Numbered from the stretch's first letter, positions 1 through 6,952 are shown. The stretch is DNA of 17,733 nucleotides from an uncultured Clostridia bacterium (GCA_934631985.1 CAKTYE010000054.1:1-17733); one strand, 5' to 3'. The notes: generated by a model not told the origin, from the letters alone. Translations and numbers: made by a program.

Positions 1-310
1 TGGGTTGAAATAATCAAACCTGGATTTATGGAGCTTTCCACCTCCGTCGCCCCCTGCGTGGGGGCGTGGGTTGAAATCAAAAGGCGGGAAATATGCTGTT
101 ATCCTTGTATAGTCGCCCCCTGCGTGGGGGCGTGGGTTGAAATAATAAGGAGGGCATGAAAATGGAACTGGAAACTGGTCGCCCCCTGCGTGGGGGCGTG
201 GGTTGAAATCTCGATGCGGTTATAGTTTTCAATGGGATCATATTGTCGCCCCCTGCGTGGGGGCGTGGGTTGAAATAATCAAACCTGGATTTATGGAGCT
301 TTCCACCTCC
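1..310 (+). repeat. Duplicated spacer, 265-bp period inside the array
   Basis: Bases 1-45 are identical to bases 266-310: the last 11 nt of a repeat plus a 34-nt spacer (12-45 equals 277-310, beginning AATCAAACCTGGATT). The three spacers between them (78-111, 144-177, 210-244) are unique within the window. The spacer after the second copy (343-377) differs from the one after the first (78-111). That pattern fits a tandem duplication of the four repeat-spacer units 46-310, whose left copy continues outside the window. Confidence 0.93.
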
Positions 311-1209
311 GTCGCCCCCTGCGTGGGGGCGTGGGTTGAAATTTGCCCGTGGGAATTACGCCCTCAGTCAGCTTGTCGTCGCCCCCTGCGTGGGGGCGTG
401 GGTTGAAATCTACTTAGCAGCCATCAAAGGTAGCCGCTGCTATGGTCGCCCCCTGCGTGGGGGCGTGGGTTGAAATTGGCAGAAAGGGCCCGCCCTGCTG
501 CTTGCGCGTAGTCGCCCCCTGCGTGGGGGCGTGGGTTGAAATTTGTGGTTCTCCGTGTACATGTGCTATAACCCTCGTCGCCCCCTGCGTGGGGGCGTGG
601 GTTGAAATCGTTCTCCCGGTTGTCCAGCATTTCCAGCGTCCGGTCGCCCCCTGCGTGGGGGCGTGGGTTGAAATAAAAGGAGGCACAGAAGCCATGGCGA
701 AGATTACGTCGCCCCCTGCGTGGGGGCGTGGGTTGAAATATCGAGAACCCACGGGGAGGGATGCGGAAAATGCGTCGCCCCCTGCGTGGGGGCGTGGGTT
801 GAAATGAAAGCGACATGGGTGAGGACTTCCAGACGGTGGGTCGCCCCCTGCGTGGGGGCGTGGGTTGAAATCCTGTAGACAAACCCGTTATAAGGGGAGG
901 TGATGTCGCCCCCTGCGTGGGGGCGTGGGTTGAAACATGAATCAAGGCGTACCATAAAAGCCGCTCATTGGTCGCCCCCTGCGCGGGGGTGTGGATTGAA
1001 ATCAGTAGTCGTTGATCTGCTCGGCGACGTTCTCCATGTCGCCCTCTGTGCGGGGGTGTGGGTTGAAACAACGTCTGCCAGTCAAGAATGTACTGCATCA
1101 CCTTGTCGCCCTCTGCATGGGGGCGTGGAGTGAAATCGCGCCTACAAGACGGGCGCAGCAGCAGGTGGCGAGTCCCCCCTCCCTGTGCGCGTGGTGCGTG
1201 GCTTAAAAT
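1..1209 (+). CRISPR. CRISPR array, type I-C-like repeats, trailer end
   Basis: The repeat is 32 nt: it starts GTCGCCCCCTGCGTGGGGGC and ends GTGGGTTGAAAT. It contains a 7-bp stem CGCCCCC/GGGGGCG around TGCGT. Full repeats start at 46, 112, 178, 245, 311, 378, 445, 511, 577, 643, 708, 774, 840, 905, 971, 1038 and 1105. The window opens with the last 11 nt of another repeat, and a decayed copy lies at about 1172-1209. The 18 spacers are 33-35 nt. The stem and the TTGAAAT/C end are typical of type I-C repeats, in which Cas5 leaves an 11-nt 5' tag; that assignment is family knowledge because no cas gene is visible. Repeats at 905 and 1038 end in C instead of T. Repeats from 971 rightward carry substitutions and the last is broken, so the right end is the trailer and the leader lies left of the window. 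Confidence 0.97.
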
Positions 1210-1221
1210 CAATCTATAAAC

Positions 1222-1236
1222 AGAGAATAAATCTCT
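1222..1236. terminator. Weak bidirectional hairpin between array and alarmone synthetase gene
   Basis: AGAGA (1222-1226) and TCTCT (1232-1236) form a 5-bp AT-rich stem around ATAAA, just beyond the relQ-like stop codon. On the plus strand it is followed by TTATTT, on the minus strand by GTTTATAG. It could end both the pre-crRNA and the convergent minus-strand operon, but the stem is short and the T runs are poor. Confidence 0.3.
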
Positions 1237-1914
1237 TTATTTCTCCGTCTTCTCCGCTTCATCCCGTTCCAGCAGATCCACCTGGTCATGGATACGCTGC
1301 ATACGCAGATCCAGCATAGAAATATCTGTGGCGGTCTGTACCAGCTCATCGGAGATGCTTGCAGGGATCGTGGGGATGGCTTTGTAGCGCAGCTGATGCT
1401 CAAGGGTCGCCCAAAAGTCCATGGCGATGGTACGAATTTGCACCTCGACCGGAACCATAAACTTGCCTTCGGAAAGATAAACGGGTACCTGAATAATCAG
1501 GTGCAGGCTGCGGTAGCCGTTAGGCTTCGGCTCGCGGATGTAGTCCCGGATGCGCCAAAGCTTTACATCATCCTGCTGCAAAAGCAGCCGCGCAACGGTA
1601 TAGATGTCGTCCAAGTAGGAGCAAATGACGCGAACGCCCGCAATGTCGGTCAGATTGGATGCGGCGGCGTTCATGCTGATGGGAAAGCCCTTTCGTTTCA
1701 GCTTTTCCACAATGCTTTGCAGCGTCTTCAGCCGGGACTGCATGTTATGAATGGGATTGCGGCGATGGCGCATTTGAAACTCTGCGTCCAGGCTTTCCAG
1801 CTTGGACTGCACGAGCCGGATTGCGGCTTCATAACGGCATTGTACAGCAAAATAGTCATCCACCATGCGCTGAAGCTGTGCTTCGCGCTGGGAAGGGGGG
1901 GCAAGTGTCGCCAT
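1237..1914 (-). CDS. relQ: Small alarmone synthetase, GTP pyrophosphokinase (RelQ/YjbM type)
   Basis: The 225-aa protein carries only the RelA/SpoT synthetase domain, with no HD hydrolase, TGS or ACT domain. This is the layout of the single-domain synthetases RelQ/YjbM and RelP/YwaC, which transfer pyrophosphate from ATP to GTP or GDP. Visible family motifs are TDIAGVRVIC (residues 89-98), RDYIREPKPNGYRSLHLI (123-140) and VEVQIRTIAMDFWATLEH (156-173). The last includes the Glu (157) expected to bind magnesium. The N-terminus is helical and the last ~35 residues are charged. The ATG lies 6 nt after the kinase stop; its binding site AGGAGGTG is made from the final kinase codons, so the two genes are probably translationally coupled. 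RelQ versus another small-synthetase subtype is inferred from overall similarity. It is the last gene of the operon. Confidence 0.9.
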   Translation of the reverse strand: MATLAPPSQREAQLQRMVDDYFAVQCRYEAAIRLVQSKLESLDAEFQMRHRRNPIHNMQSRLKTLQSIVEKLKRKGFPISMNAAASNLTDIAGVRVICSYLDDIYTVARLLLQQDDVKLWRIRDYIREPKPNGYRSLHLIIQVPVYLSEGKFMVPVEVQIRTIAMDFWATLEHQLRYKAIPTIPASISDELVQTATDISMLDLRMQRIHDQVDLLERDEAEKTEK

Positions 1915-1920
1915 GGGTCA

Positions 1921-3258
1921 TTACACCTCCTGCGGAATAAGAACGGTGGGGGCGGGCGTCAGGGGCAGCGTTACCCGGAAGGTGGAACCTTTGCCGGGAG
2001 TAGAGCGTACATGAATATCGCCCCCTGATTGTGTGACGATTTTCTGGGCGATGCACAGTCCCAACCCCGATCCTTCATGGGAGTGGGAGGTGTCACCCTG
2101 ATAAAAGCGTTCAAAAATGCGAGCCTGCGTGGCTTCGCTCATGCCGCAGCCATGGTCGGCGATCTCCACAAAGGCCTGATCCGTGGCATAGCAGCTGATG
2201 TGCAGTACACCGTCCTGCGGGGAAAACTTGATGGCATTACTGATAAGGTTGATCCACACCTCGGCGAGAAGCTCCTCGTGGGCTGTGATCGTGGTGGGAG
2301 AAAGGTCAAGCTCCCATTGGATGCACTTGCTTTCCCAGGTGGGTTCCAGCTGCACCACTATGCGGCGAAGCTGTTCGTCCAGGGCAAAGGGTGCAGCCTC
2401 TGTGGTAGGCAGACGATCCAGGCTGCTCAGGCGCAGCAGGTTGCGGGAAAGGTGACTGAGCCGTTCGCTTTCCTCGGCAATGATGCCAATGTATTCCTGC
2501 CGGGAGTCTTCATCCAGGTCAGGGGATTGCAGCAGCTTGGCGAAGCCCTGAATAGACGCAATGGGCGTTTTGAATTCATGGCTGACGTTGGAGATAAAGT
2601 CCTTTTGCAGATAATCCGTGCGGGCAAGGGCCTCCACCATGTCGTTGAAATTGCGCATGAGGCAGCTTAACTCGTCATCGCCCAGCACGGGCAGGCGCAC
2701 GGTAAAATCTCCCTGCGCTACCTGCTGGGTCGCCTTGCGCAGGCTGGCAACGGGGCTTGCGACACGATTAGTGAAATGATGTCCGCAAAACAGCAGCGCC
2801 AGCAGGAAAAACAGGATGGCAAAGACGAACCGCAGCACAGAACTGTGCCATTGGTTGTAGTTTGTTCGGGCGGAAACCGCAGCCAGCCCATGCGCAAGCT
2901 GAACATAGGTCACAGGCAGGGAGGTCAGGCCGCCGCCCTTGGTTACCATGAGCCGGTCTGTCAGGCTAGTTAGCTCGTCCTCGTTCAGAGGCGTTTCATC
3001 GGCGGCAACCATCCGCACGCTGACGGTGGACGTGGCAGCCATGGTCAGCATGTCCTCCAAAGACAGCTCGGTCTTTTGCTCCAGCGCCAGCAGATAAACG
3101 GCGGCGGAACGCTCGCTTGCAGCAACCTCCTCCAGCACGTTGGAATTGCTGACGAAGTAGGATGCAACAGAAGCCAGCAGCGCAGAAATTGCCACGCACA
3201 AAATAAAATTTTTGACAACGCGGCGGCGGAAGGAGGCAGACTCCGAGAATGTCTTCAT
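1921..3258 (-). CDS. Membrane sensor histidine kinase (HAMP-HisKA-HATPase)
   Basis: This 445-aa kinase is the partner of the response regulator just upstream. Its domains in order are: transmembrane segment about 18-37, an extracytoplasmic region of about 100 residues, a second membrane segment about 141-162, HAMP about 163-215, HisKA with SHEFKTP and phospho-acceptor His227, and HATPase. The HATPase shows the N box NLISNAIKF (337-345), G1 box DHGCGM (368-373) and G2 box GSGLG (396-400). The frame is open upstream to 3327, but the start at 3258 is preferred: its ATG overlaps the regulator's TGA as ATGA and the protein then begins directly with a basic segment and the first membrane helix. A GGAG site lies about 9 nt ahead. 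The sensing domain is not one I recognise, so the signal is unknown. The exporter upstream suggests cell-envelope stress or an antimicrobial. Confidence 0.93.
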   Translation of the reverse strand: MKTFSESASFRRRVVKNFILCVAISALLASVASYFVSNSNVLEEVAASERSAAVYLLALEQKTELSLEDMLTMAATSTVSVRMVAADETPLNEDELTSLTDRLMVTKGGGLTSLPVTYVQLAHGLAAVSARTNYNQWHSSVLRFVFAILFFLLALLFCGHHFTNRVASPVASLRKATQQVAQGDFTVRLPVLGDDELSCLMRNFNDMVEALARTDYLQKDFISNVSHEFKTPIASIQGFAKLLQSPDLDEDSRQEYIGIIAEESERLSHLSRNLLRLSSLDRLPTTEAAPFALDEQLRRIVVQLEPTWESKCIQWELDLSPTTITAHEELLAEVWINLISNAIKFSPQDGVLHISCYATDQAFVEIADHGCGMSEATQARIFERFYQGDTSHSHEGSGLGLCIAQKIVTQSGGDIHVRSTPGKGSTFRVTLPLTPAPTVLIPQEV

Positions 3259-3929
3259 GCCTTTTTCTCCGACTTGTATCCAAGGCCGCGTACGGTGACG
3301 ATGGTGAAGTCCGGGAAGACCTCGCATTTTTCCCGCAGGCGGCGAATGTGTACATCCACGGTGCGCTCATCGCTTTCGGCGTCCATGCCCCAAATCTCAT
3401 CCATCAGCTGCCGGCGGGTGAAAATCTGCTTGGGATAGCTGAGCAGCTTATAAAGCAGGTAAAATTCCTTCTTAGGAAGTTGCAGTTCAATCTGCTCCCG
3501 GGTGATGGTCAGGGTGTCATAATCCAGCACCGTTTTGCCCACGGTAAGTTGATGACTGGTCACGGACTGAGCACGGCGCAGCAAGGCACCCACCCGCAGC
3601 AGCAGCTCATCCAGATCCACCGGCTTGACCATATAATCGTCCGCCCCTAGGCTGAAGCCGCGCCGCTTGTCCTCAATGGTCTCGCGGGCGGTAACGATCA
3701 GCACAGGCAGCAGGGGATAGCTTTGCCGAAGCTGCTCCGTCAGGGTATAGCCGTCCATGACGGGCATCATCAGGTCGGCGATGACCAGATCAGGCTGTAC
3801 CTTATCCATCTGAGCCAGGGCTTCCTCACCGTTGGAGGCTTGCAGCACCTGATAGCCGTTCATGTGCAGATAAGCGGTCATCAGCTTGCGCAGGTGAAGG
3901 TCATCCTCTGCGACCAGCACGGTAAACAA
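3255..3929 (-). CDS. OmpR/PhoB-family response regulator, TTG start
   Basis: This 224-aa regulator has a receiver domain (about 1-115) with acidic pair Glu8-Asp9-Asp10, phospho-acceptor Asp52 in IADLMMP, Thr80 and Lys102 in VKPVD. A winged-helix DNA-binding domain follows (about 125-222) with RTVDVHIRRLREK and the C-terminal VRGLGYK hallmark. Translation should begin at the TTG at 3929-3927: this gives the standard receiver N-terminus MFTVLVAEDD, and the site GGGAGGA sits 7 nt upstream. An ATG lies between that site and the TTG, but in another frame that stops after 11 codons. The gene overlaps the kinase by ATGA. A likely own promoter lies inside the permease 3' end, and a hairpin lies in the leader. 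A plausible target is the exporter promoter at 6800-6831, where two 11-bp-spaced direct repeats stand in place of a -35 element. Confidence 0.93.
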   Translation of the reverse strand: MFTVLVAEDDLHLRKLMTAYLHMNGYQVLQASNGEEALAQMDKVQPDLVIADLMMPVMDGYTLTEQLRQSYPLLPVLIVTARETIEDKRRGFSLGADDYMVKPVDLDELLLRVGALLRRAQSVTSHQLTVGKTVLDYDTLTITREQIELQLPKKEFYLLYKLLSYPKQIFTRRQLMDEIWGMDAESDERTVDVHIRRLREKCEVFPDFTIVTVRGLGYKSEKKA

Positions 3930-3948
3930 TGGGCATTCCTCCCTTTTG

Positions 3949-3993
3949 AAAAAGGGGCGCGCCTCGCTTCACAGGGAAGGAGAGGACGCGCCC
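3949..3993 (-). terminator. Terminator-like hairpin in the response-regulator leader (possible attenuator)
   Basis: Read on the minus strand, GGGCGCG (3993-3987) pairs with CGCGCCC (3961-3955) across a 25-nt loop and is followed by CTTTTT. It sits after the permease stop and about 20 nt before the response-regulator start. A second hairpin, CCCTTT-TTCA-AAAGGG, uses the same C run and reaches the ribosome binding site GGGAGGA. The long loop makes the terminator call uncertain. Confidence 0.45.
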
Positions 3994-4012
3994 GGGTCGC
4001 GCTTGTAGCATT

Positions 4013-4041
4013 ATTGTATCACATACTGCGCAAGGCATCAA
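4013..4041 (-). promoter_or_regulatory. Internal sigma-A-type promoter for regulator-kinase-synthetase genes
   Basis: On the minus strand, TTGATG (4041-4036) is followed by 17 nt and then TACAAT (4018-4013), with an extended -10 TGA directly before it. The -10 matches TATAAT in 5 of 6 positions and the -35 matches TTGACA in 4 of 6. It lies across the permease stop codon, so the transcript would start near 4006 and include the hairpin at 3949-3993. Confidence 0.5.
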
Positions 4042-5206
4042 TGGGGTTAAGACGCGAAGCCTTGCGGGCAGGGGCCCAGCCGAAGATGATGCCCACCGAT
4101 GCAGAGAACAGGAAGGCCAGCAGGATCGCGCCCGTGGAGAACTGGAAGGTAAAGTCGATCCAGACCGCAAACAGCATTGAAAGCAGATTGCCCAGCACAA
4201 TGCCGATCAGGCCGCCTAAAAGACTCAGCATAACGGCCTCCAACAGGAACTGCATTTGAATGGTCTTGGGCCGCGCGCCAAGGGCCTTGCGCAGACCGAT
4301 CTCGGTGGTGCGCTCGGAGACGGATACAAGCATCATGTTCATAATGCCGATGCCGCCGACCAGCAGGGCGATGGACGCAATGCCTGCCAGCATGGTGGTC
4401 ATCATGCTCATCATGGTATCCATGGCATCCAGCAGGGACTCCAGGTTGATGACGCGGTAGGCATTATCCTTGTAGTTGAAGGCGGCGTTGAGAACGCTCT
4501 TAATGTCCTCGACGGTCTCGTCTGTCTTATCCGTGTCGGCAACATAAACGCTTACCGAGCTGACAGAGTTGGAGCCGATCATGCGCTGAGCGGCGGGGAA
4601 GGGCAGGATGACCTTGCCGTTATCGCTGCTGCTCATCATGGCGGTCATCACGTCGCTGCTGTCCTCACTGAGCAGGCCTACGATGGTGAAGCGCTGCCCA
4701 CCTACGATCAGCGTCTGCCCGATGGGGTCTTCTCCGGGATACAGCGCACTGCGCAGGGCTGCGTCAATGACGCAGACGTGGCTGTTGCGGTCCATGTCTA
4801 ACGCGGTCAGCGCACGGCCTGTACTGATGAGATCGCTGGTCTTTTGGAAGTACGTTTCGTTGCGGCCCTCAATGTCCACATCCTCAGCCAGGGTTTTGCC
4901 GTTGGCAACGTGCCGGGTGAAGGAGACCGTGGGATCAAGGCCATCCACATTGTCGATGGCGGCGAGCTTCTCCATGTCGGAGTCGGACAGACCGTGCTTC
5001 AGGGATGTACCTGTCACGGAAATGGTGATCTTCCCTGCACCCAGCTCGGTAAATTGCCGGGTGATCTCACCTGTAGCGCCCTCTACCGTGGTGATCAGCG
5101 CAATGATGGCGGTCACGCCGATGACGATGCCCAGAATGGTCAGAAAGGATCGCATCTTATTTCCGCGGATGTTCTGCCAGGACATGCGCAGGCTTTCCTT
5201 AAGCAT
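4019..5206 (-). CDS. ABC transporter permease, MacB/FtsX type
   Basis: This 395-aa membrane protein has the MacB layout: a membrane helix near residues 20-42, a large extracytoplasmic MacB_PCD domain of roughly 200 residues, and an FtsX domain with three C-terminal helices. The FtsX region includes SVSERTTEIGLRKALGA and ends with APARKASRLNPIDALRS, both typical of the family. Such permeases work as dimers with a separate ATPase to drive mechanical export or release of peptides, lipids or drugs; the substrate here is unknown. The ATG at 5206 lies inside the end of the ATPase gene, an 8-nt overlap with an AGAGG site immediately ahead, so the two are translationally coupled. No fused ATPase is present, unlike Escherichia coli MacB; this matches the split YknY/YknZ arrangement of Gram-positives. 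Confidence 0.93.
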   Translation of the reverse strand: MLKESLRMSWQNIRGNKMRSFLTILGIVIGVTAIIALITTVEGATGEITRQFTELGAGKITISVTGTSLKHGLSDSDMEKLAAIDNVDGLDPTVSFTRHVANGKTLAEDVDIEGRNETYFQKTSDLISTGRALTALDMDRNSHVCVIDAALRSALYPGEDPIGQTLIVGGQRFTIVGLLSEDSSDVMTAMMSSSDNGKVILPFPAAQRMIGSNSVSSVSVYVADTDKTDETVEDIKSVLNAAFNYKDNAYRVINLESLLDAMDTMMSMMTTMLAGIASIALLVGGIGIMNMMLVSVSERTTEIGLRKALGARPKTIQMQFLLEAVMLSLLGGLIGIVLGNLLSMLFAVWIDFTFQFSTGAILLAFLFSASVGIIFGWAPARKASRLNPIDALRSM

Positions 5207-5891
5207 CCTCTGCCACCCCCTCGGTCAGCTCGCCGTCCAGCAGACGGACGATGCGCTTGGCATGGCGCGCAATGCCAATGTCATGGGTAATCATGATGAT
5301 CGTATGGCCTTCCTCGTTCAGGTCATGGAAAAGAGACATGACCTGCTTGCCCGTCTGCTGGTCCAGCGCGCCGGTGGGTTCGTCCGCCAGCAGAATCGCG
5401 GGATTATTGCAAAGTGCGCGGGCGATGGCAACGCGCTGCTGCTGTCCGCCAGAAAGCTGGTTGGGATAATGGTGCAGCTTGTCCTTCAGGCCCACGCGGG
5501 TAAGCATCTTTTCCGCCAGTGCGGCGCGTTCATGCACGGGTACGCCGCTGTAAATCAGGGGAAGCTCCACGTTTGCCAGCGCGTCCAGCCGGGGAAGCAG
5601 CTGAAAGGACTGGAAAATAAAACCGATTTCCTGGCTGCGCACACCAGCAAGCGTATCCTCATCCAGGCCGCCAATGTCCCGCCCATGCAGCATATAGCTG
5701 CCGCTGGTGGGCGTATCCAAGCAGCCAATGATATTCATCAGCGTGCTTTTCCCGGAGCCGGACGGTCCCAGTACCGCGACAAATTCGCCCTTGCAGACCT
5801 CCAGATCAATGCCCTTCAGCACAGTCTGCTTTTCATCGCCCATTTGATAGACCTTGGTGATGCCGTGCATGCTCAAAATGATCTCATCCAT
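5199..5891 (-). CDS. ABC transporter ATP-binding protein, MacB/LolD/SalX type
   Basis: This 230-aa ATPase is complete. It has Walker A GPSGSGKST (42-50), Q-loop FQSFQLLPRL (93-102), signature LSGGQQQRV (146-154), Walker B ILLADEPTGALD (166-177) and the switch histidine in ITHD (His203). The phrase FQSFQLLPRLDALANVELPL is typical of the MacB/LolD subfamily that serves FtsX-like permeases. A GTG at 5900 is also in frame, but the ATG at 5891 is chosen because GAGGTG lies 6 nt ahead of it. The gene begins 10 nt after the stop of the membrane-fusion gene and overlaps the permease, so the three form one transport complex. Confidence 0.95.
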   Translation of the reverse strand: MDEIILSMHGITKVYQMGDEKQTVLKGIDLEVCKGEFVAVLGPSGSGKSTLMNIIGCLDTPTSGSYMLHGRDIGGLDEDTLAGVRSQEIGFIFQSFQLLPRLDALANVELPLIYSGVPVHERAALAEKMLTRVGLKDKLHHYPNQLSGGQQQRVAIARALCNNPAILLADEPTGALDQQTGKQVMSLFHDLNEEGHTIIMITHDIGIARHAKRIVRLLDGELTEGVAEDA

Positions 5892-5901
5892 GCAGTTCAC
5901 C

Positions 5902-6762
5902 TCAATTGGCAGTGCGGGACATGGGCATCATGGGAAAGTCAACGGTCTTAGGCAACAGAATCGTCTCGCCGCTCTTTACGCCGTCCTTCACCTCGACGAT
6001 CACACCATTGTTGATACCCAGCAGCACAGACTGCTTGACGACCTCGTTGCCGCGGCTGTAGCAATAGACATAGGGCTTGTTGCTTTCATCATACTGGATA
6101 GCGTCCATGGAGACGGTGGTGGCGTTCTGGGCGCTTTCCCGCAGCACAGAAACTTCACAGGTAAGGCCCATGACCAGCGAACCATCCTGCGGCACGGAGA
6201 CCTCTACTTCATAATAGGCTACATCGTTGACTACGGTGGCCTCCTGCGCAATGCGGGTGATCGTGCCGGTGAGCGTCTTCCCCGTGGCCTGGACCGTTAC
6301 GGTGACCTCCATGCTCTTTTGCAGGGCGGAAATATCATACTCATCCACCTTGATGGTCAGCTTCGGGTGGGCATAGTCGGCGACGCGGAAAAGCTGCGTA
6401 CCGGGCAGATATTCGTCGTCCACCTTCACATACATGTCGGAGATGGTGCCGTCCATGGTGGATTCCACCTTGTTGCCGGATTTGGGCTGAATAACAGCTT
6501 CCTCGTTTTCGACCGTATCGCCTTCATCCTTCAGCAGGGACTTCACCGTGCCGCGGCCCTTTGCAGTGACGATCTTCGCATCGCCGGGTTCCAGGTTGCC
6601 GGAGAAGGTATAATACGTCACAATATCCTGTGTGCGGGCGATCTCTTCGGTGTACTGGGGCGTGCTGCGATGAAGAATCGATGAAACGATCAGCAGCGCC
6701 AGCGCCGCAATGATCACAACGGCGAGAATCCACTTCCAGACCTTCTTCTGGAATGAACGCAT
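5902..6762 (-). CDS. Membrane-fusion (HlyD/MacA-like) subunit of the ABC exporter
   Basis: This 286-aa protein has a basic N-terminus and one membrane anchor (about 11-29). A split lipoyl-like domain follows (about 44-125; GRGTVKSLLKDEGDTVENEE, then STMDGTISDMYVKVDDEYLP), then beta-barrel and membrane-proximal segments. The two lipoyl halves are joined by only a few residues: the long coiled-coil hairpin that reaches TolC in MacA is missing, as expected in a cell without an outer membrane. The frame runs open to 7035, but the start at 6762 is chosen because AAGGAGGC lies just ahead and the upstream residues are low-complexity and overlap the divergent promoter region. First gene of the minus-strand operon; the closest characterised arrangement is YknX-YknY-YknZ. 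Confidence 0.88.
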   Translation of the reverse strand: MRSFQKKVWKWILAVVIIAALALLIVSSILHRSTPQYTEEIARTQDIVTYYTFSGNLEPGDAKIVTAKGRGTVKSLLKDEGDTVENEEAVIQPKSGNKVESTMDGTISDMYVKVDDEYLPGTQLFRVADYAHPKLTIKVDEYDISALQKSMEVTVTVQATGKTLTGTITRIAQEATVVNDVAYYEVEVSVPQDGSLVMGLTCEVSVLRESAQNATTVSMDAIQYDESNKPYVYCYSRGNEVVKQSVLLGINNGVIVEVKDGVKSGETILLPKTVDFPMMPMSRTAN

Positions 6763-6799
6763 GGGTGTTGCCTCCTTCAATGCTCGTTGAAACGGGCTG

Positions 6800-6831
6800 A
6801 TTCTAGCATTCTGACATGAACTGGATGTGAA
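6800..6831 (-). promoter_or_regulatory. Exporter promoter with response-regulator-type direct repeat
   Basis: Minus strand: TTCACA (6831-6826) and TTCATG (6820-6815) are two similar hexamers with an 11-bp period. Nine nt later comes the -10 TAGAAT (6805-6800), but there is no good -35. OmpR/PhoB regulators often bind such 11-bp direct repeats in place of a -35 element. The transcript would have a leader of about 30 nt before the membrane-fusion gene. Binding by the regulator encoded at 3255-3929 is an inference. Confidence 0.4.
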
Positions 6832-6882
6832 GCTGATAAAGGCAAAGAGCGGCTTTCCCGATTTTTCCCAGCGCCCGCCGCC

Positions 6883-6911
6883 GCATAGGACAACCTCAAA
6901 ATCCCATACTA
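6883..6911 (+). promoter_or_regulatory. Sigma-G (forespore) promoter of spoVT
   Basis: GCATA (6883-6887) is followed by 17 nt and CATACTA (6905-6911). This matches the sigma-G pattern known from Bacillus subtilis (GHATR, 17-18 nt, CATnnTA). It lies 41 nt upstream of the spoVT start, a gene known to be sigma-G dependent in B. subtilis. No comparable sigma-A promoter is seen in this gap on the plus strand. Confidence 0.75.
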
Positions 6912-6952
6912 GCCAATGCGAACACAAAAAGGAAAGCAAGGAGGCTGGCGCT

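Noticed and set aside
414..1212. Open frames on both strands through the CRISPR array, giving repetitive proteins (THAPTQGAT and PPAWGRGLK type)
   Set aside because: They are translations of the repeat units at a near-constant spacing, not genes; their periodicity is exactly that of the array.
1288..2670. Long plus-strand frames opposite the alarmone synthetase and kinase
   Set aside because: Antisense shadows of clearly conserved genes, without their own start signals.
6827..6952. Longer N-terminus for spoVT beginning at 6827
   Set aside because: It would include the sigma-G promoter; the GTG at 6953 follows AAGGAGGC and matches the SpoVT N-terminus.
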